Positions 8,365 to 18,053 of a stretch of DNA of 64,000 nt are shown in pieces. Numbering within the stretch: position 1 is the stretch's first letter; each line of letters opens with the position of its first letter. This DNA comes from Billgrantia sulfidoxydans (GTDB lineage Bacteria > Pseudomonadota > Gammaproteobacteria > Pseudomonadales > Halomonadaceae): assembly GCF_017868775.1 (NCBI RefSeq), contig NZ_CP053381.1, positions 248,001 to 312,000 on the forward strand, written 5' to 3'. The position numbers and the translations under genes are program-made. Below the pieces are notes generated by a model. The model saw nothing but the letters and a program-made list of their open reading frames with translations, had not been told where the DNA came from and ran no database searches.

Positions 8365-9642
8365 ATGACGTCCGCCGAGAAAGCCCCCGTCGTGGGCCAG
8401 CAGGTCGACTATCGCTCGCTGGTGGTCGTGCTGCTGTCGCCGCTGGCCTTCGCCCTGGTGTTCGCCAGCTGGACCATCTTTGCCGTGCTCGGCATCGAGC
8501 TCAAGCTGGCGCTGGGCTTCGGCGAGGTGCAGTTCGCCGTGCTGCTGGCCATGCCGATGTTCACCGGCGCACTGTCGGCGCTGCCGCTGGCGGCGCTGGC
8601 ACGGCTGGTGGGCGGCCGGCGGGTGATGATCGGCTGCCTGCTGCTGATCTGCCCCTTCCTGTGGGCCATCGCCCACTCCAACGACTACTGGGAATTCCTG
8701 CTCGCCGGGGCCGGGCTGGGGGTGGGCGCCGGCTCGCTGGCGGCGGGGCTGGTCTACGTGGCGGCGCTGTGCCCGCGGCGCCACGCCGGGCTGGCGCTGG
8801 GGCTCTACGGCGCCGGCATGCTCGGCGCCGGGCTCACCTACTTCTTGCTGCCGCTGATCAGCCAGGCCTACGGCTGGCCCATGGCGCCCAAGCTCTACCT
8901 GCTGCCGATCGCCCTGGTGGCGCTGCTGCTGTGGGTGTTCGCCGAGGAGTCGCCGCGGCAGCCGGCTGCGCCCGGCGGCAACGTCGCCGCGGCGCTGCCC
9001 GGCGGGCTGCCGCCGCCCGCGGCGTGCCGCCTGGCGCTCTACTACAGCTTCTTCTACGGCGCCTTCGTGGCGCTGGCGCTGTGGCTGCCCGCCTATCTCA
9101 TGGCGCAGTACCGCCTCACGCTGATGGAAGCGGCGCTGTGGGCGCTGGTCTTCACCCTGCCCGGCGGGCTGGGGCAGATCCTCGGCGGGGCCTTGGCCGA
9201 CCGGCGCGACTTCCGCGACCTGCGCTGGTGGGTCAGCGCCTGCGTGATGGCCTGCCTGTTCCTGCTCTCCTACCCCGACTTCAGCATGCAGATCCACGGC
9301 GTGCACGGCGATCTTGCGCTGGAGTTCTCCATGCCGCTGGCCGGCTTCGCCGTGCTGCTCGCCGTCATGGGCCTGGCCATGGGCATCGGCAAGGGCAGCC
9401 TGATGTGCCTGATCCATCGCGACCACGGCGACGACATGGTGCGCTCGGGCGGCCTCGCGCTGGCGCTGGGCGGGCTGTTCGCCGCCGCACTGCCGCTGAT
9501 GTTCGTCCTCGGCAACGAGTGGATCGGCGTGCGCACTGCCGGCTTCATGTTCCTCTACGCCGCGCTCGCGGTGTGCATGCTGGTGATGCTCTGGGAAGTG
9601 GGTAGCCGTCCCCGTGCTCGCCGCCTGCGCGAAGGGGATTAA
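8365..9642 (+). CDS. narK: NarK-family MFS transporter, first gene of the nar operon
   Basis: A 425-residue MFS protein with 12 hydrophobic helices. It resembles NarK-type nitrate/nitrite porters: glycine-rich GAGLGVGAGSLAAG in helix 4-5, ALGLYGAGMLGAGLTY in helix 5 and MGIGKGSLMCLIHRDHGDDM before helix 11. It lies directly upstream of narGHJI on the same strand, where narK1-type symporters commonly sit in Pseudomonas and Halomonas. The chosen ATG at 8365 begins MTSAEKAPVVGQQVDY; longer in-frame starts run into the narX promoter and have no RBS. It is the third nitrate-porter gene in this locus and is the most divergent, so nitrate as substrate is likely rather than proven. Confidence 0.8.
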   Translation: MTSAEKAPVVGQQVDYRSLVVVLLSPLAFALVFASWTIFAVLGIELKLALGFGEVQFAVLLAMPMFTGALSALPLAALARLVGGRRVMIGCLLLICPFLWAIAHSNDYWEFLLAGAGLGVGAGSLAAGLVYVAALCPRRHAGLALGLYGAGMLGAGLTYFLLPLISQAYGWPMAPKLYLLPIALVALLLWVFAEESPRQPAAPGGNVAAALPGGLPPPAACRLALYYSFFYGAFVALALWLPAYLMAQYRLTLMEAALWALVFTLPGGLGQILGGALADRRDFRDLRWWVSACVMACLFLLSYPDFSMQIHGVHGDLALEFSMPLAGFAVLLAVMGLAMGIGKGSLMCLIHRDHGDDMVRSGGLALALGGLFAAALPLMFVLGNEWIGVRTAGFMFLYAALAVCMLVMLWEVGSRPRARRLREGD

Positions 9643-9842
9643 CCCCTTTCTCCGGGCCGCCTATCACCTTGTGGGTAGAGGGGGTGTATATGGAGGTAAC
9701 CGGGCAGTAATCCCCGCTTCGATCCCCCAGAATCCTCTTCAAGCACCTGCCTGACGGTCGCGTCGAACATGTCGTCGCGCGGCACGGCAGGCGGGGTGGC
9801 CCGGGCGGCCACGCATCACATCAAGGAGCCTGGAGATCGACC
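9643..9842. promoter_or_regulatory. Leader region of narGHJI
   Basis: A 200-bp gap before narG. It holds GGAGGTA near 9690 (6 of 7 match to an inverted NarL heptamer), a small GTGGCC-cgggc-GGCCAC hairpin at 9796-9812 and a good RBS (AAGGAG, then TGGAGA) before the ATG. No full FNR box was found, so narG may rely partly on transcription from the upstream transporter. Confidence 0.35.
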
Positions 9843-12800
9843 ATGAGTCACTTCTTAGATCGGCTGAATTTCTTCCGCAAGGCGCGCGAGCCCTTCGCCA
9901 ACGGCCATGGCGAGACCCGCGAGGAGTCCCGTGGCTGGGAAGACGGCTACCGTCAACGCTGGCAGCACGACAAGATCGTGCGCTCCACCCACGGCGTGAA
10001 CTGCACCGGCTCCTGCAGCTGGAAGATCTACGTCAAGAACGGCCTGGTCACCTGGGAGACCCAGCAGACCGACTATCCGCGCACCCGCCCGGACCTGCCC
10101 AACCACGAGCCGCGGGGCTGCCCGCGCGGTGCCAGCTACTCCTGGTACATGTATAGCGCCAACCGCCTCAAGTACCCGCTGATCAGAAAGCCGCTGCTCA
10201 AGCTGTGGCGCGAGGCCAAGCAACAGCACGGCGACCCGGTCGACGCCTGGGCCTCCATCGTCGAGGACCCGGCCAAGGCCAAGCAGTACAAGCGTGCCCG
10301 CGGCATGGGCGGCTTCGTGCGCGCCGACTGGGATGAGCTCAACGAGCTGATCGCCTCGTCCAACGTCTACACCGCCAAGCAGTACGGCCCCGACCGCGTC
10401 ATCGGCTTCTCGCCGATCCCCGCCATGTCGATGGTCAGCTACGCCTCGGGTGCGCGCTACCTGTCGCTGATCGGCGGCGTGTGCCTGTCGTTCTACGACT
10501 GGTACTGCGACCTGCCGCCGGCCAGCCCCCAGACCTGGGGCGAGCAGACCGACGTGCCCGAGTCGGCCGACTGGTACAACTCCGGCTACATCATCGCCTG
10601 GGGCTCCAACGTGCCCCAGACGCGGACCCCGGACGCCCACTTCTTCACCGAGGTGCGCTACAAGGGCACCAAGACCGTCTCCATCACCCCGGACTACGCC
10701 GAGGTGTCCAAGCTCACCGACGAGTGGCTGTCGGTCAAGCAGGGTACCGACGCCGCCCTGGCCATGGCCATGGGCCACGTCATCCTCAAGGAGTTCCACC
10801 TCGACAAGCCCAGCGCCTACTTCACCGAGTACGTGCGCAAGTACTCCGACATGCCCTTCCTGGTCGAACTGGAAGCGCGTGAGGATGGCAGCTTCGTGCC
10901 CGGCAAGCAGCTGCGCGCCAGCGACTTCGACGCCAACCTGGGCCAGGACAACAACCCCGAGTGGAAGACCGTGGCGTGGGACGAAACCCGCGATCAGTTG
11001 GTCGTGCCGCGCGGCTCCATCGGCTTCCGCTGGGGCGAGGAGGGCAAGTGGAACCTCGAGCCGCGCGACGCCGACGGCGAGGAGATCCACCCGCTGCTGA
11101 CCCTGGCCGAGCACCACGACGACGTGGCCAGGGTGGCGTTCCCCTACTTCGGCGGCATCGCCCACGAGCACTTCGACCACGTGGCCGGCAACGAGCTGCT
11201 GTTCCACAGCCTGCCCGCCAAGCGCCTGAAGAAGGCCGACGGCAGCGACGTACTGGCCGTCACCGTGTTCGACCTGATGTGCGCCAACTACGGCATCGAT
11301 CGTGGCTTCGGCGAGGACGACGGCGCCACCTCGCTGGACGAGGTCAAGCCCTACACCCCGGCCTGGCAGGAGAAGATCACCGGCGTGCCCGCCGAGCAGG
11401 TCACCCGCATCGCCCGCGAGTTCGCCGACAACGCCGACAAGACCCAGGGTCGCAGCATGGTCATCGTGGGTGCCGCGATGAACCACTGGTACCACATGGA
11501 CATGAACTACCGCGGCCTGATCAACATGCTGATCATGTGCGGCTGTATCGGCCAGAGCGGCGGCGGCTGGGCCCACTACGTGGGGCAGGAGAAGCTGCGC
11601 CCGCAGACCGGCTGGACCCCGCTGGCCTTCGGCCTCGACTGGCAGCGCCCGCCGCGCCACATGAACGGCACCTCGTTCTTCTACAACCACTCCTCGCAGT
11701 GGCGCTACGAGAAGCTCGAGGTCAAGGAGATCCTCTCGCCGCTGGCCAACCCGGCCGACTACAGCGGCAGCCTGATCGACTTCAACGTGCGCTCCGAGCG
11801 CATGGGCTGGCTGCCCTCCGCGCCGCAGCTCGGCACCAACCCGCTGCGCCTGGCCGAGAAGGCCAAGGCCGCCGGCCTCTCCACCGCCGACTACGCCGTC
11901 GCCCAGCTCAAGAGCGGCGAGCTGGCGTTCGCCGCCGAGGACCCCGACAGCCCGCAGAACTTCCCGCGCAACATGTTCATCTGGCGCTCCAACCTGCTGG
12001 GCAGCTCGGGCAAGGGTCACGAGTACATGCTCAAGTACCTGCTGGGCACCCGCCACGGTATCCAGGGCAAGGACCTGGGCGAGATGGGCGGCGTCAAGCC
12101 GGAAGAGGTGAAGTGGCACGACGAGGCGCCGGAAGGCAAGGTCGACCTGGTGGTCACCCTGGACTTCCGCATGTCCTCCACCTGCCTCTATTCGGACATC
12201 GTGCTGCCCACGGCGACCTGGTACGAGAAGAACGACCTCAACACCTCGGACATGCACCCGTTCATCCATCCGCTGACCGCGGCCACCGACCCGGCGTGGG
12301 AGTCGCGCAGCGACTGGGACATCTACAAGGGCATCGCCAAGGCGTTCTCGAAAGCCTGCGTGGGGCACCTGGGCGAGGAGACCGACCTGGTCACCCTGCC
12401 GCACCAGCACGACTCCCCGGCCGAGCTGGCCCAGCCCGAAGTGAAGGACTGGAAGAAGGGCGAGTGCGAACCGATCCCCGGCAAGACCATGCCGGCGCTG
12501 ATCGAGGTCAAGCGCAACTACCCCGAGACCTATGAGCGCTTCACCTCCGTCGGTCCGCTGCTCGAGACCATCGGCAACGGCGGCAAGGGCATCGCCTGGA
12601 ACACCGAGACCGAGGTCGAGCTGCTCGGCAAGCTCAACTACCGCAAGACCGAGGGCCCCGCCAAGGGCCGGCCGAAGATCGATAGCGCCATCGACGCCGC
12701 CGAGATGATCCTGACCCTGGCGCCGGAGACCAACGGCCACGTGGCGGTCAAGGCGTGGGGCGCGCTGTCCAAGATCACCGGCCGCGACCACACCCACCTG

Positions 12801-13586
12801 GCGGTCAACAAGGAGGAGGAGAAGATCCGCTTCCGCGACGTGGTGGCCCAGCCGCGCAAGATCATCTCGAGCCCGACCTGGTCCGGCCTGGAGGACGAGC
12901 ACGTCTCCTACAACGCCGGCTACACCAACGTCCACGAGCTGATCCCGTGGCGCACCGTCAGCGGCCGCCAGCAGTTCTACCAGGATCACCCCTGGATGCG
13001 CGCCTTCGGCGAGAGCCTGCTGACCTACCGTCCGCCGATCAACACCAAGACGGTGACCGGGTTCCAGATGCCCGAGGACAACGGCAACCCGACCAAGGCG
13101 CTGAACTGGATCACCCCGCACCAGAAGTGGGGCATCCACTCCACCTACAGCGACAACCTGCTGATGCTGACGCTCAACCGCGGCGGCCCGGTGGTGTGGA
13201 TGTCGGAGACCGACGCCCAGGAGATCGGCATCGAGGACAACGACTGGATCGAGCTGTTCAACGCCAACGGCGCCATCACCGCGCGGGCCATCGTCAGCCA
13301 GCGGGTCAAGGCCGGCATGGTGATGATGTACCACGCCCAGGAGCGCCAGGTGAACGTGCCGGGCTCCGAGGTCACCAAGACCCGCGGCGGCATGCACAAC
13401 TCCGTGACCCGGGTGTGCCCGAAGCCGACCCACATGATCGGCGGCTACGCGCAGCTCTCATACAGCTTCAACTACTACGGCACCGTTGGCTCCAACCGCG
13501 ATGAATTCGTCCTCATCCGCAAGATGAAGAACGTCGACTGGCTGGACGGCGAAGGCAACGACAGCGTTCAGGAGACCGTGAAATGA
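9843..13586 (+). CDS. narG: Respiratory nitrate reductase alpha subunit NarG
   Basis: A 1247-residue catalytic subunit that reduces nitrate to nitrite at a molybdenum bis-MGD centre on the cytoplasmic side of the membrane. The N-terminus has the NarG hallmark THGVNCTGSCSWKIYVKNG, supplying the histidine/cysteine ligands of the FS0 [4Fe-4S] cluster, followed by RPDLPNHEPRGCPRGAS. Residues around 210-260 (YNSGYIIAWGSNVPQTRTPDAH) belong to the Mo-cofactor domain with the aspartate-ligand region. There is no Tat signal, as expected for membrane-bound Nar facing the cytoplasm. Length equals E. coli NarG (1247). It overlaps narH by 4 bases (ATGA), so translation is coupled. Confidence 0.98.
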   Translation: MSHFLDRLNFFRKAREPFANGHGETREESRGWEDGYRQRWQHDKIVRSTHGVNCTGSCSWKIYVKNGLVTWETQQTDYPRTRPDLPNHEPRGCPRGASYSWYMYSANRLKYPLIRKPLLKLWREAKQQHGDPVDAWASIVEDPAKAKQYKRARGMGGFVRADWDELNELIASSNVYTAKQYGPDRVIGFSPIPAMSMVSYASGARYLSLIGGVCLSFYDWYCDLPPASPQTWGEQTDVPESADWYNSGYIIAWGSNVPQTRTPDAHFFTEVRYKGTKTVSITPDYAEVSKLTDEWLSVKQGTDAALAMAMGHVILKEFHLDKPSAYFTEYVRKYSDMPFLVELEAREDGSFVPGKQLRASDFDANLGQDNNPEWKTVAWDETRDQLVVPRGSIGFRWGEEGKWNLEPRDADGEEIHPLLTLAEHHDDVARVAFPYFGGIAHEHFDHVAGNELLFHSLPAKRLKKADGSDVLAVTVFDLMCANYGIDRGFGEDDGATSLDEVKPYTPAWQEKITGVPAEQVTRIAREFADNADKTQGRSMVIVGAAMNHWYHMDMNYRGLINMLIMCGCIGQSGGGWAHYVGQEKLRPQTGWTPLAFGLDWQRPPRHMNGTSFFYNHSSQWRYEKLEVKEILSPLANPADYSGSLIDFNVRSERMGWLPSAPQLGTNPLRLAEKAKAAGLSTADYAVAQLKSGELAFAAEDPDSPQNFPRNMFIWRSNLLGSSGKGHEYMLKYLLGTRHGIQGKDLGEMGGVKPEEVKWHDEAPEGKVDLVVTLDFRMSSTCLYSDIVLPTATWYEKNDLNTSDMHPFIHPLTAATDPAWESRSDWDIYKGIAKAFSKACVGHLGEETDLVTLPHQHDSPAELAQPEVKDWKKGECEPIPGKTMPALIEVKRNYPETYERFTSVGPLLETIGNGGKGIAWNTETEVELLGKLNYRKTEGPAKGRPKIDSAIDAAEMILTLAPETNGHVAVKAWGALSKITGRDHTHLAVNKEEEKIRFRDVVAQPRKIISSPTWSGLEDEHVSYNAGYTNVHELIPWRTVSGRQQFYQDHPWMRAFGESLLTYRPPINTKTVTGFQMPEDNGNPTKALNWITPHQKWGIHSTYSDNLLMLTLNRGGPVVWMSETDAQEIGIEDNDWIELFNANGAITARAIVSQRVKAGMVMMYHAQERQVNVPGSEVTKTRGGMHNSVTRVCPKPTHMIGGYAQLSYSFNYYGTVGSNRDEFVLIRKMKNVDWLDGEGNDSVQETVK

Positions 13587-15145
13587 AGATTCGTTCACAG
13601 GTAGGCATGGTCCTCAACCTCGACAAGTGCATCGGGTGCCACACCTGCTCGGTCACCTGCAAGAACGTCTGGACCAGCCGCGAAGGCCTGGAGTACGCCT
13701 GGTTCAACAACGTCGAGACCAAGCCCGGCATCGGCTATCCCAAGGAATGGGAGAACCAGGACAAGTGGAAGGGCGGCTGGATGCGTCGCCGCGACGGCAA
13801 GATCGAACCGCGCATCGGCGGCAAGTGGCGGGTGCTGGCGAACATCTTCGCCAACCCCGACCTGCCCGAGATCGACGACTACTACGAGCCGTTCGACTTC
13901 GACTACCAGCACCTGCACACCGCCAAGCAGGGCGACCACCAGCCGGTGGCGCGCCCCCGCTCGCTGGTCTCCGGCCAGCGCATGAACAAGATCGAGTGGG
14001 GCCCGAACTGGGAGGAGATCCTCGGCACCGAGTTCGCCAAGCGTCGCCGCGACAAGAACTTCGAGCAGGTGCAGGCCGACATCTACGGCCAGTTCGAGAA
14101 CACCTTCATGATGTACCTGCCGCGCCTGTGCGAGCACTGCCTCAACCCGGCGTGCGTGGCCTCGTGCCCCAGCGGCGCGATCTACAAGCGCGAGGAGGAC
14201 GGCATCGTCCTGATCGACCAGGACAAGTGCCGCGGCTGGCGGATGTGCATCTCCGGCTGCCCGTACAAGAAGATCTACTACAACTGGAAGACCGGCAAGT
14301 CCGAGAAGTGCATCTTCTGCTACCCGCGCATCGAGGCGGGCATGCCGACCGTGTGCTCCGAGACCTGCGTGGGCCGCATCCGCTACCTCGGCGTGCTGCT
14401 CTACGACGCCGACCGCATCGAGGAGGTGGCGAGCTCGCCGGACGTGCGCGACCTCTACCACCGGCAGTGCGAGATCTTCCTCGACCCGCACGATCCCGAG
14501 GTGATCGCCCAGGCCAAGCGCGACGGCATTCCCGACAACGTGATCGCCGCGGCCCAGGCCTCGCCGGTCTACAAGATGGCCATGGACTGGGGGCTGGCGC
14601 TGCCGCTGCACCCCGAGTACCGCACCCTGCCGATGGTCTGGTACGTGCCGCCGCTGTCGCCGATCCAGACCGCCGCCGAGGCCGGCAAGGTCGAGTACGA
14701 CGGCGTGCTGCCCAAGATCGAGTCGCTGCGCATCCCGGTGCGCTACCTCGCCAACATGCTCACCGCCGGTGAGGAGGAGCCCGTGGTGCTGGCGCTCAAG
14801 CGGCTGATGGCGATGCGCGTCTACATGCGCAACAAGCACGTCGAGGGCAAGGTCGACACCGCCGTGCTCGACGCCGTCGATCTCAGCGAGGCGCAGGTGG
14901 AGGAGATGTACCGCTACCTCGCCATCGCCAACTACGAGGACCGCTTCGTGGTGCCCACCAGCCACCGCGAGATGGCCACCGAGGCCTTCCCCGAGCGCGG
15001 CGGCTGCGGCTTCAGCTTCGGCGACGGTTGCCACGGCGAGAGCAAGCCGAGCCTGTTCAACGGCCGCAAGCAGACCAGCGCACTGGTCAAGCCGGTCGAC
15101 GTCTTCGATCCGAAGACGGGCGCCAAGGAGACTCACCATGGCTAA
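13583..15145 (+). CDS. narH: Respiratory nitrate reductase beta subunit NarH
   Basis: A 520-residue iron-sulfur subunit carrying electrons from NarI haem b to NarG. Four cysteine groups are visible: CIGCHTCSVTC at the N-terminus, CEHCLNPACVASC near residue 185, CRGWRMCISGC near 217, in which tryptophan replaces the second cysteine and gives the NarH [3Fe-4S] cluster, and CIFC...CSETC near 245-260. These ligate three [4Fe-4S] and one [3Fe-4S] clusters. Length is close to E. coli NarH (512). The start overlaps the narG stop and its end overlaps narJ by 8 bases, so the three genes are translationally coupled. Confidence 0.98.
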   Translation: MKIRSQVGMVLNLDKCIGCHTCSVTCKNVWTSREGLEYAWFNNVETKPGIGYPKEWENQDKWKGGWMRRRDGKIEPRIGGKWRVLANIFANPDLPEIDDYYEPFDFDYQHLHTAKQGDHQPVARPRSLVSGQRMNKIEWGPNWEEILGTEFAKRRRDKNFEQVQADIYGQFENTFMMYLPRLCEHCLNPACVASCPSGAIYKREEDGIVLIDQDKCRGWRMCISGCPYKKIYYNWKTGKSEKCIFCYPRIEAGMPTVCSETCVGRIRYLGVLLYDADRIEEVASSPDVRDLYHRQCEIFLDPHDPEVIAQAKRDGIPDNVIAAAQASPVYKMAMDWGLALPLHPEYRTLPMVWYVPPLSPIQTAAEAGKVEYDGVLPKIESLRIPVRYLANMLTAGEEEPVVLALKRLMAMRVYMRNKHVEGKVDTAVLDAVDLSEAQVEEMYRYLAIANYEDRFVVPTSHREMATEAFPERGGCGFSFGDGCHGESKPSLFNGRKQTSALVKPVDVFDPKTGAKETHHG

Positions 15146-15926
15146 TGCAGCACTCCAGATGCCTGAAGAGGCCATGATCCAGCCCGAGTCCGGCATGCGC
15201 AGCCTGCGCGTGCTGGCCCGGCTGCTCGACTATCCCACCGAGGCGCTACAGGGTGCGGTGGATGAGCTGATCGAGGCGCTCGACGCCGAGCGCCGCCTGC
15301 CGGCAGCGCTGCGCGCCGACCTGATGAGCTGGTGCCAGCGCATTCACGAGGCCGACCTGCTCGAGCTGCAGTCCGACTACGTGGCGCTGTTCGACAAGGG
15401 GCGCGCCCACTCGCTGCTGCTGTTCGAGCACGTGCACGGCGAGTCGCGCGACCGCGGCCAGGCCATGGTCGACCTGATCGACGAGTACAAGGCCGCCGGC
15501 TTCGAACTCGACGCCCGCGAACTGCCCGACTACCTGCCGCTGTTCCTGGAGTATCTCTCCACCCGCAGCGACGAGGAGATCGGCCGCTGGCTGGGCGAGA
15601 TCCGCCACATCCTGGCGCTGCTCACCGCGCGCCTGGAAGAGCGCGGCGCCGACCATGCCCTGGTCACCCGCGCGCTGCTGGCGCTGATCGGCGCCGAGGA
15701 GGACGTCGAAGCGCAGCGCGAGGCGGTGGTCGGCGAGACGCGCGACGACACCCCGGAGGCGCTGGATGCGGTGTGGGAGGAGGAAGCGGTGCGCTTCACC
15801 GCCCAGTCCGACGAGGACTGCGCGCTGCAGTCCGCCGAAGGCCGGCGCCTGGCCGAGCGCAAGCGGGCGATCCAGGGCGAGGCGGTGCGCATCCTCGACC
15901 CCGTCGATGCCGCCAAGAAACGTTAA
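15138..15926 (+). CDS. narJ: Nitrate reductase maturation chaperone NarJ
   Basis: A 262-residue TorD/NarJ-family chaperone needed to insert the molybdenum cofactor into NarG and to assemble NarGH on NarI; it is not part of the final enzyme. The typical all-helical core spans about residues 15-190, with the family pattern SLLLFEHVHGESRDRGQAM and LPDYLPLFLEYLS. The C-terminal 60 residues are charged and variable. It overlaps narH by 8 bases and is followed 12 bases later by narI, the normal GHJI order. Slightly longer than the E. coli protein (236). Confidence 0.95.
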   Translation: MANAALQMPEEAMIQPESGMRSLRVLARLLDYPTEALQGAVDELIEALDAERRLPAALRADLMSWCQRIHEADLLELQSDYVALFDKGRAHSLLLFEHVHGESRDRGQAMVDLIDEYKAAGFELDARELPDYLPLFLEYLSTRSDEEIGRWLGEIRHILALLTARLEERGADHALVTRALLALIGAEEDVEAQREAVVGETRDDTPEALDAVWEEEAVRFTAQSDEDCALQSAEGRRLAERKRAIQGEAVRILDPVDAAKKR

Positions 15927-15938
15927 CGGAGACCTGTC

Positions 15939-16628
15939 ATGAGCACTGTCATGAGCTACATCGATTCCCTGCTGTTCGGGCTCTACCCCTACCTCGCCGG
16001 CAGCGTCTTCCTGATCGGCAGCCTGATGCGCTACGACCACGGCCAGTACACCTGGAAGACCGGCTCGAGCCAGATGCTGTCGTCGAAGAACATGCGCCTG
16101 GCCAGCAACCTGTTCCATGTCGGCATCATCGTGATCTTCTTCGGCCACCTGGTCGGCCTGCTGACCCCGCACTGGCTCTACGAGCCCTTCATCACGCCGG
16201 GGGCCAAGCAGGTGATGGCGGTGGTGGTCGGCGGCATCGCCGGGGTGATGTGCCTGGTGGGCGGCGCCATGCTGTTCCACCGTCGCCTCACCAACCCGCG
16301 GGTGCGCGCCTCCTCCAGCACCATGGACACCGTGATCATTGGCCTGCTGGTGCTGCAGGTGGCGCTGGGGCTGCTCACCATCCTGCCCACCCTGGGCCAC
16401 CTGGACGGCAGCGCGATGCTGAAGTTCTCCGGCTGGGCGCAGTCCATCGTCTACTTCCAGGGCGGCGCCGCCGCGTACCTGGAGGGCGTCAACTGGATCT
16501 ACAAGCTGCACATCCTGGTCGGCCTGACCATCGTGCTGGTGTTCCCCTTCACCCGCCTGGTGCACGTGTGGAGCGCGCCGATGGGGTATGTGACAAGGCG
16601 CTACCAGATCGTCCGCCGCCGCGCCTGA
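15939..16628 (+). CDS. narI: Respiratory nitrate reductase gamma subunit NarI
   Basis: A 229-residue cytochrome b subunit that anchors NarGH in the inner membrane and oxidises quinol. Five hydrophobic helices are visible. Candidate haem ligands are the histidines in LFHVGIIVIFFGHLVG (helix 2) and in KLHILVGLTIVLVFPFTRLVHV (helix 5); the RYDHGQYTWKTGSSQ loop after helix 1 is a strong NarI signature. Length is essentially that of E. coli NarI (225). It ends 12 bases before the parvulin gene. Confidence 0.97.
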   Translation: MSTVMSYIDSLLFGLYPYLAGSVFLIGSLMRYDHGQYTWKTGSSQMLSSKNMRLASNLFHVGIIVIFFGHLVGLLTPHWLYEPFITPGAKQVMAVVVGGIAGVMCLVGGAMLFHRRLTNPRVRASSSTMDTVIIGLLVLQVALGLLTILPTLGHLDGSAMLKFSGWAQSIVYFQGGAAAYLEGVNWIYKLHILVGLTIVLVFPFTRLVHVWSAPMGYVTRRYQIVRRRA

Positions 16629-16640
16629 GGAGTCAGCACC

Positions 16641-17459
16641 ATGCAAATGATCGAGATCGAACAGCTGCCGGGCCGCTACGCGCCGCCGCCCGTCAAGGTC
16701 GGCGGCAAGGCGATCGACGAGGACAGCATCGCCCGCGAGATGCAGTACCACCCGGCGGCGAGCGCCGACGAGGCGAAACTCGCGGCCGCCCGCGCGCTGG
16801 TGGTGCGTGAGCTGCTGCGCCAGCGCGCCGTCGAGCTCGGTCTGGTGGCCGAGACCGACGACGAAGGCGACAACGATGCCGCCATCGCCGCCCTGCTGGA
16901 GCAGGAGCTGGACGTGCCGGAGCCCGAGGAGGCGGCCTGCCGCCGCTATTTCGACGCCGAGCCCGAGCGCTTCAGCGCGCCGACCCGCATTGCCGTTCGG
17001 CATATCCTGCTGGCCGCCGCGCCCGACGACGCCGAGGCGCGCGACGCCCAGTACCGCCTGGGCGAGACGCTGCTCGAAGAGCTGCAGCGCATTCCCGAGC
17101 GCTTCACCGAGTTCGCCATGCGCCACTCCGCCTGCCCGTCGAAGAGCGAGGGCGGCGAGCTGGGCTGGTTGGCCCAGGGGCAGACCGTGGCCGAGCTCGA
17201 CCGCGCCCTGCAGCACCTGCCCCAAGGGCTGCATGACCGCCCGCTGGCCTCGCGCTACGGCTGGCACCTGGTCAGCATCGACGAGCGCCAAGGCGGCCAG
17301 CGCCTGCCCTTCGAGCAGGTCGCCGAGCGCGTTCGCCACACCCTGCGCGAGCAGGCCACGCGCCGCGCCCTGCGCCACTACCTGCTGGCGCTGGAAGAAG
17401 AGATCGGCGTGGAAGGGGTGGAGCTCGACGACAACGCCGCCGGCAGCCTGATGCAATAG
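16641..17459 (+). CDS. PpiC-type (parvulin/NifM-like) peptidyl-prolyl isomerase
   Basis: A 272-residue protein with a SurA/NifM-like N-terminal helical part (residues ~20-105) and a rotamase domain at about 115-215: IAVRHILLAAAPDD, FTEFAMRHSACPSKSEGGELGWLAQGQ and LASRYGWHLVSIDER. There is no signal peptide or lipobox, so it should act in the cytoplasm, unlike SurA or PpiD. It lies 12 bases after narI; an isomerase gene in this place is known from Pseudomonas nar operons and is thought to help Nar maturation. Its specific client (perhaps NarG or NarI) is inference. MoaB starts 9 bases after it. Confidence 0.88.
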   Translation: MQMIEIEQLPGRYAPPPVKVGGKAIDEDSIAREMQYHPAASADEAKLAAARALVVRELLRQRAVELGLVAETDDEGDNDAAIAALLEQELDVPEPEEAACRRYFDAEPERFSAPTRIAVRHILLAAAPDDAEARDAQYRLGETLLEELQRIPERFTEFAMRHSACPSKSEGGELGWLAQGQTVAELDRALQHLPQGLHDRPLASRYGWHLVSIDERQGGQRLPFEQVAERVRHTLREQATRRALRHYLLALEEEIGVEGVELDDNAAGSLMQ

Positions 17460-17468
17460 GAGGAGTCC

Positions 17469-18053
17469 ATGTCCCACGTTCACGCCAACGCCCGCTTCGT
17501 GCCGCTCGGCATCAGTGTGCTGACCGTCTCCGATACCCGCGGCTTCGACCGCGACGGCAGCGGCGACCTGCTCAGCGAGCGCCTCTCCGAGGCCGGCCAC
17601 GCGCTGGTCGAGCGACGCATCGTGCCCGACGACATCTACCGCATCCGTGCGGTGGTCTCGAAGTGGGTGGTGCGCGACGACATCCAGGTGATCCTGGTCA
17701 ACGGCGGTACCGGCTTCACTCTGCGCGATACCACGCCCGAGGCGCTCGCCCCGCTGTTCGATCGCGCCATCGACGGCTACGGCGAGCTGTTCCGCCAGCT
17801 CTCCTTCGACAGCATCGGCACCTCCACCGTGCAGTCGCGGGCGGTGGGCGGGGTGGCCAACCGTACCCTGATCTTCGCCATGCCGGGCTCGCCCAAGGCC
17901 TGTGCCACCGCCTGGGACGGTATCCTCGAGAGCCAGCTCGACGCACGCACCCGGCCGTGCAACTTCGTCGCCATGGTCATGCCCGAGCAGCAGGCCTGCG
18001 TTTCGCGCGAAGCGCAGGCAATGTGTGACCAGGGTCAAGGAGTGAGTGCATGA
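17469..18053 (+). CDS. moaB: Molybdenum cofactor biosynthesis protein MoaB
   Basis: A 194-residue MoaB/Mog-family protein implicated in adenylylating molybdopterin before molybdenum insertion. The family core is clear: GISVLTVSDTRGFDRDGSGDLL at the N-terminus, the VILVNGGTGFTLRDTTPEAL nucleotide/pterin-binding loop near residue 80, and IFAMPGSPKACATAW near residue 140. It is encoded within the nar transcription unit and overlaps moeA by 4 bases (ATGA), so Moco supply is coupled to nitrate reductase synthesis. A normal length. Confidence 0.94.
   Translation: MSHVHANARFVPLGISVLTVSDTRGFDRDGSGDLLSERLSEAGHALVERRIVPDDIYRIRAVVSKWVVRDDIQVILVNGGTGFTLRDTTPEALAPLFDRAIDGYGELFRQLSFDSIGTSTVQSRAVGGVANRTLIFAMPGSPKACATAWDGILESQLDARTRPCNFVAMVMPEQQACVSREAQAMCDQGQGVSA

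Noticed and set aside
9643..9842. FNR box in the narG leader
   Set aside because: Only isolated ATCAA or GATC fragments were seen; no TTGAT-N4-ATCAA match good enough to report.
9855..13433. Very long open frame on the minus strand opposite narG
   Set aside because: It mirrors narG exactly, has no recognisable domain, and such antisense frames are expected in high-GC coding DNA. The same holds for long minus frames opposite narH-moeA (15246-18341) and soxA (32612-35827).
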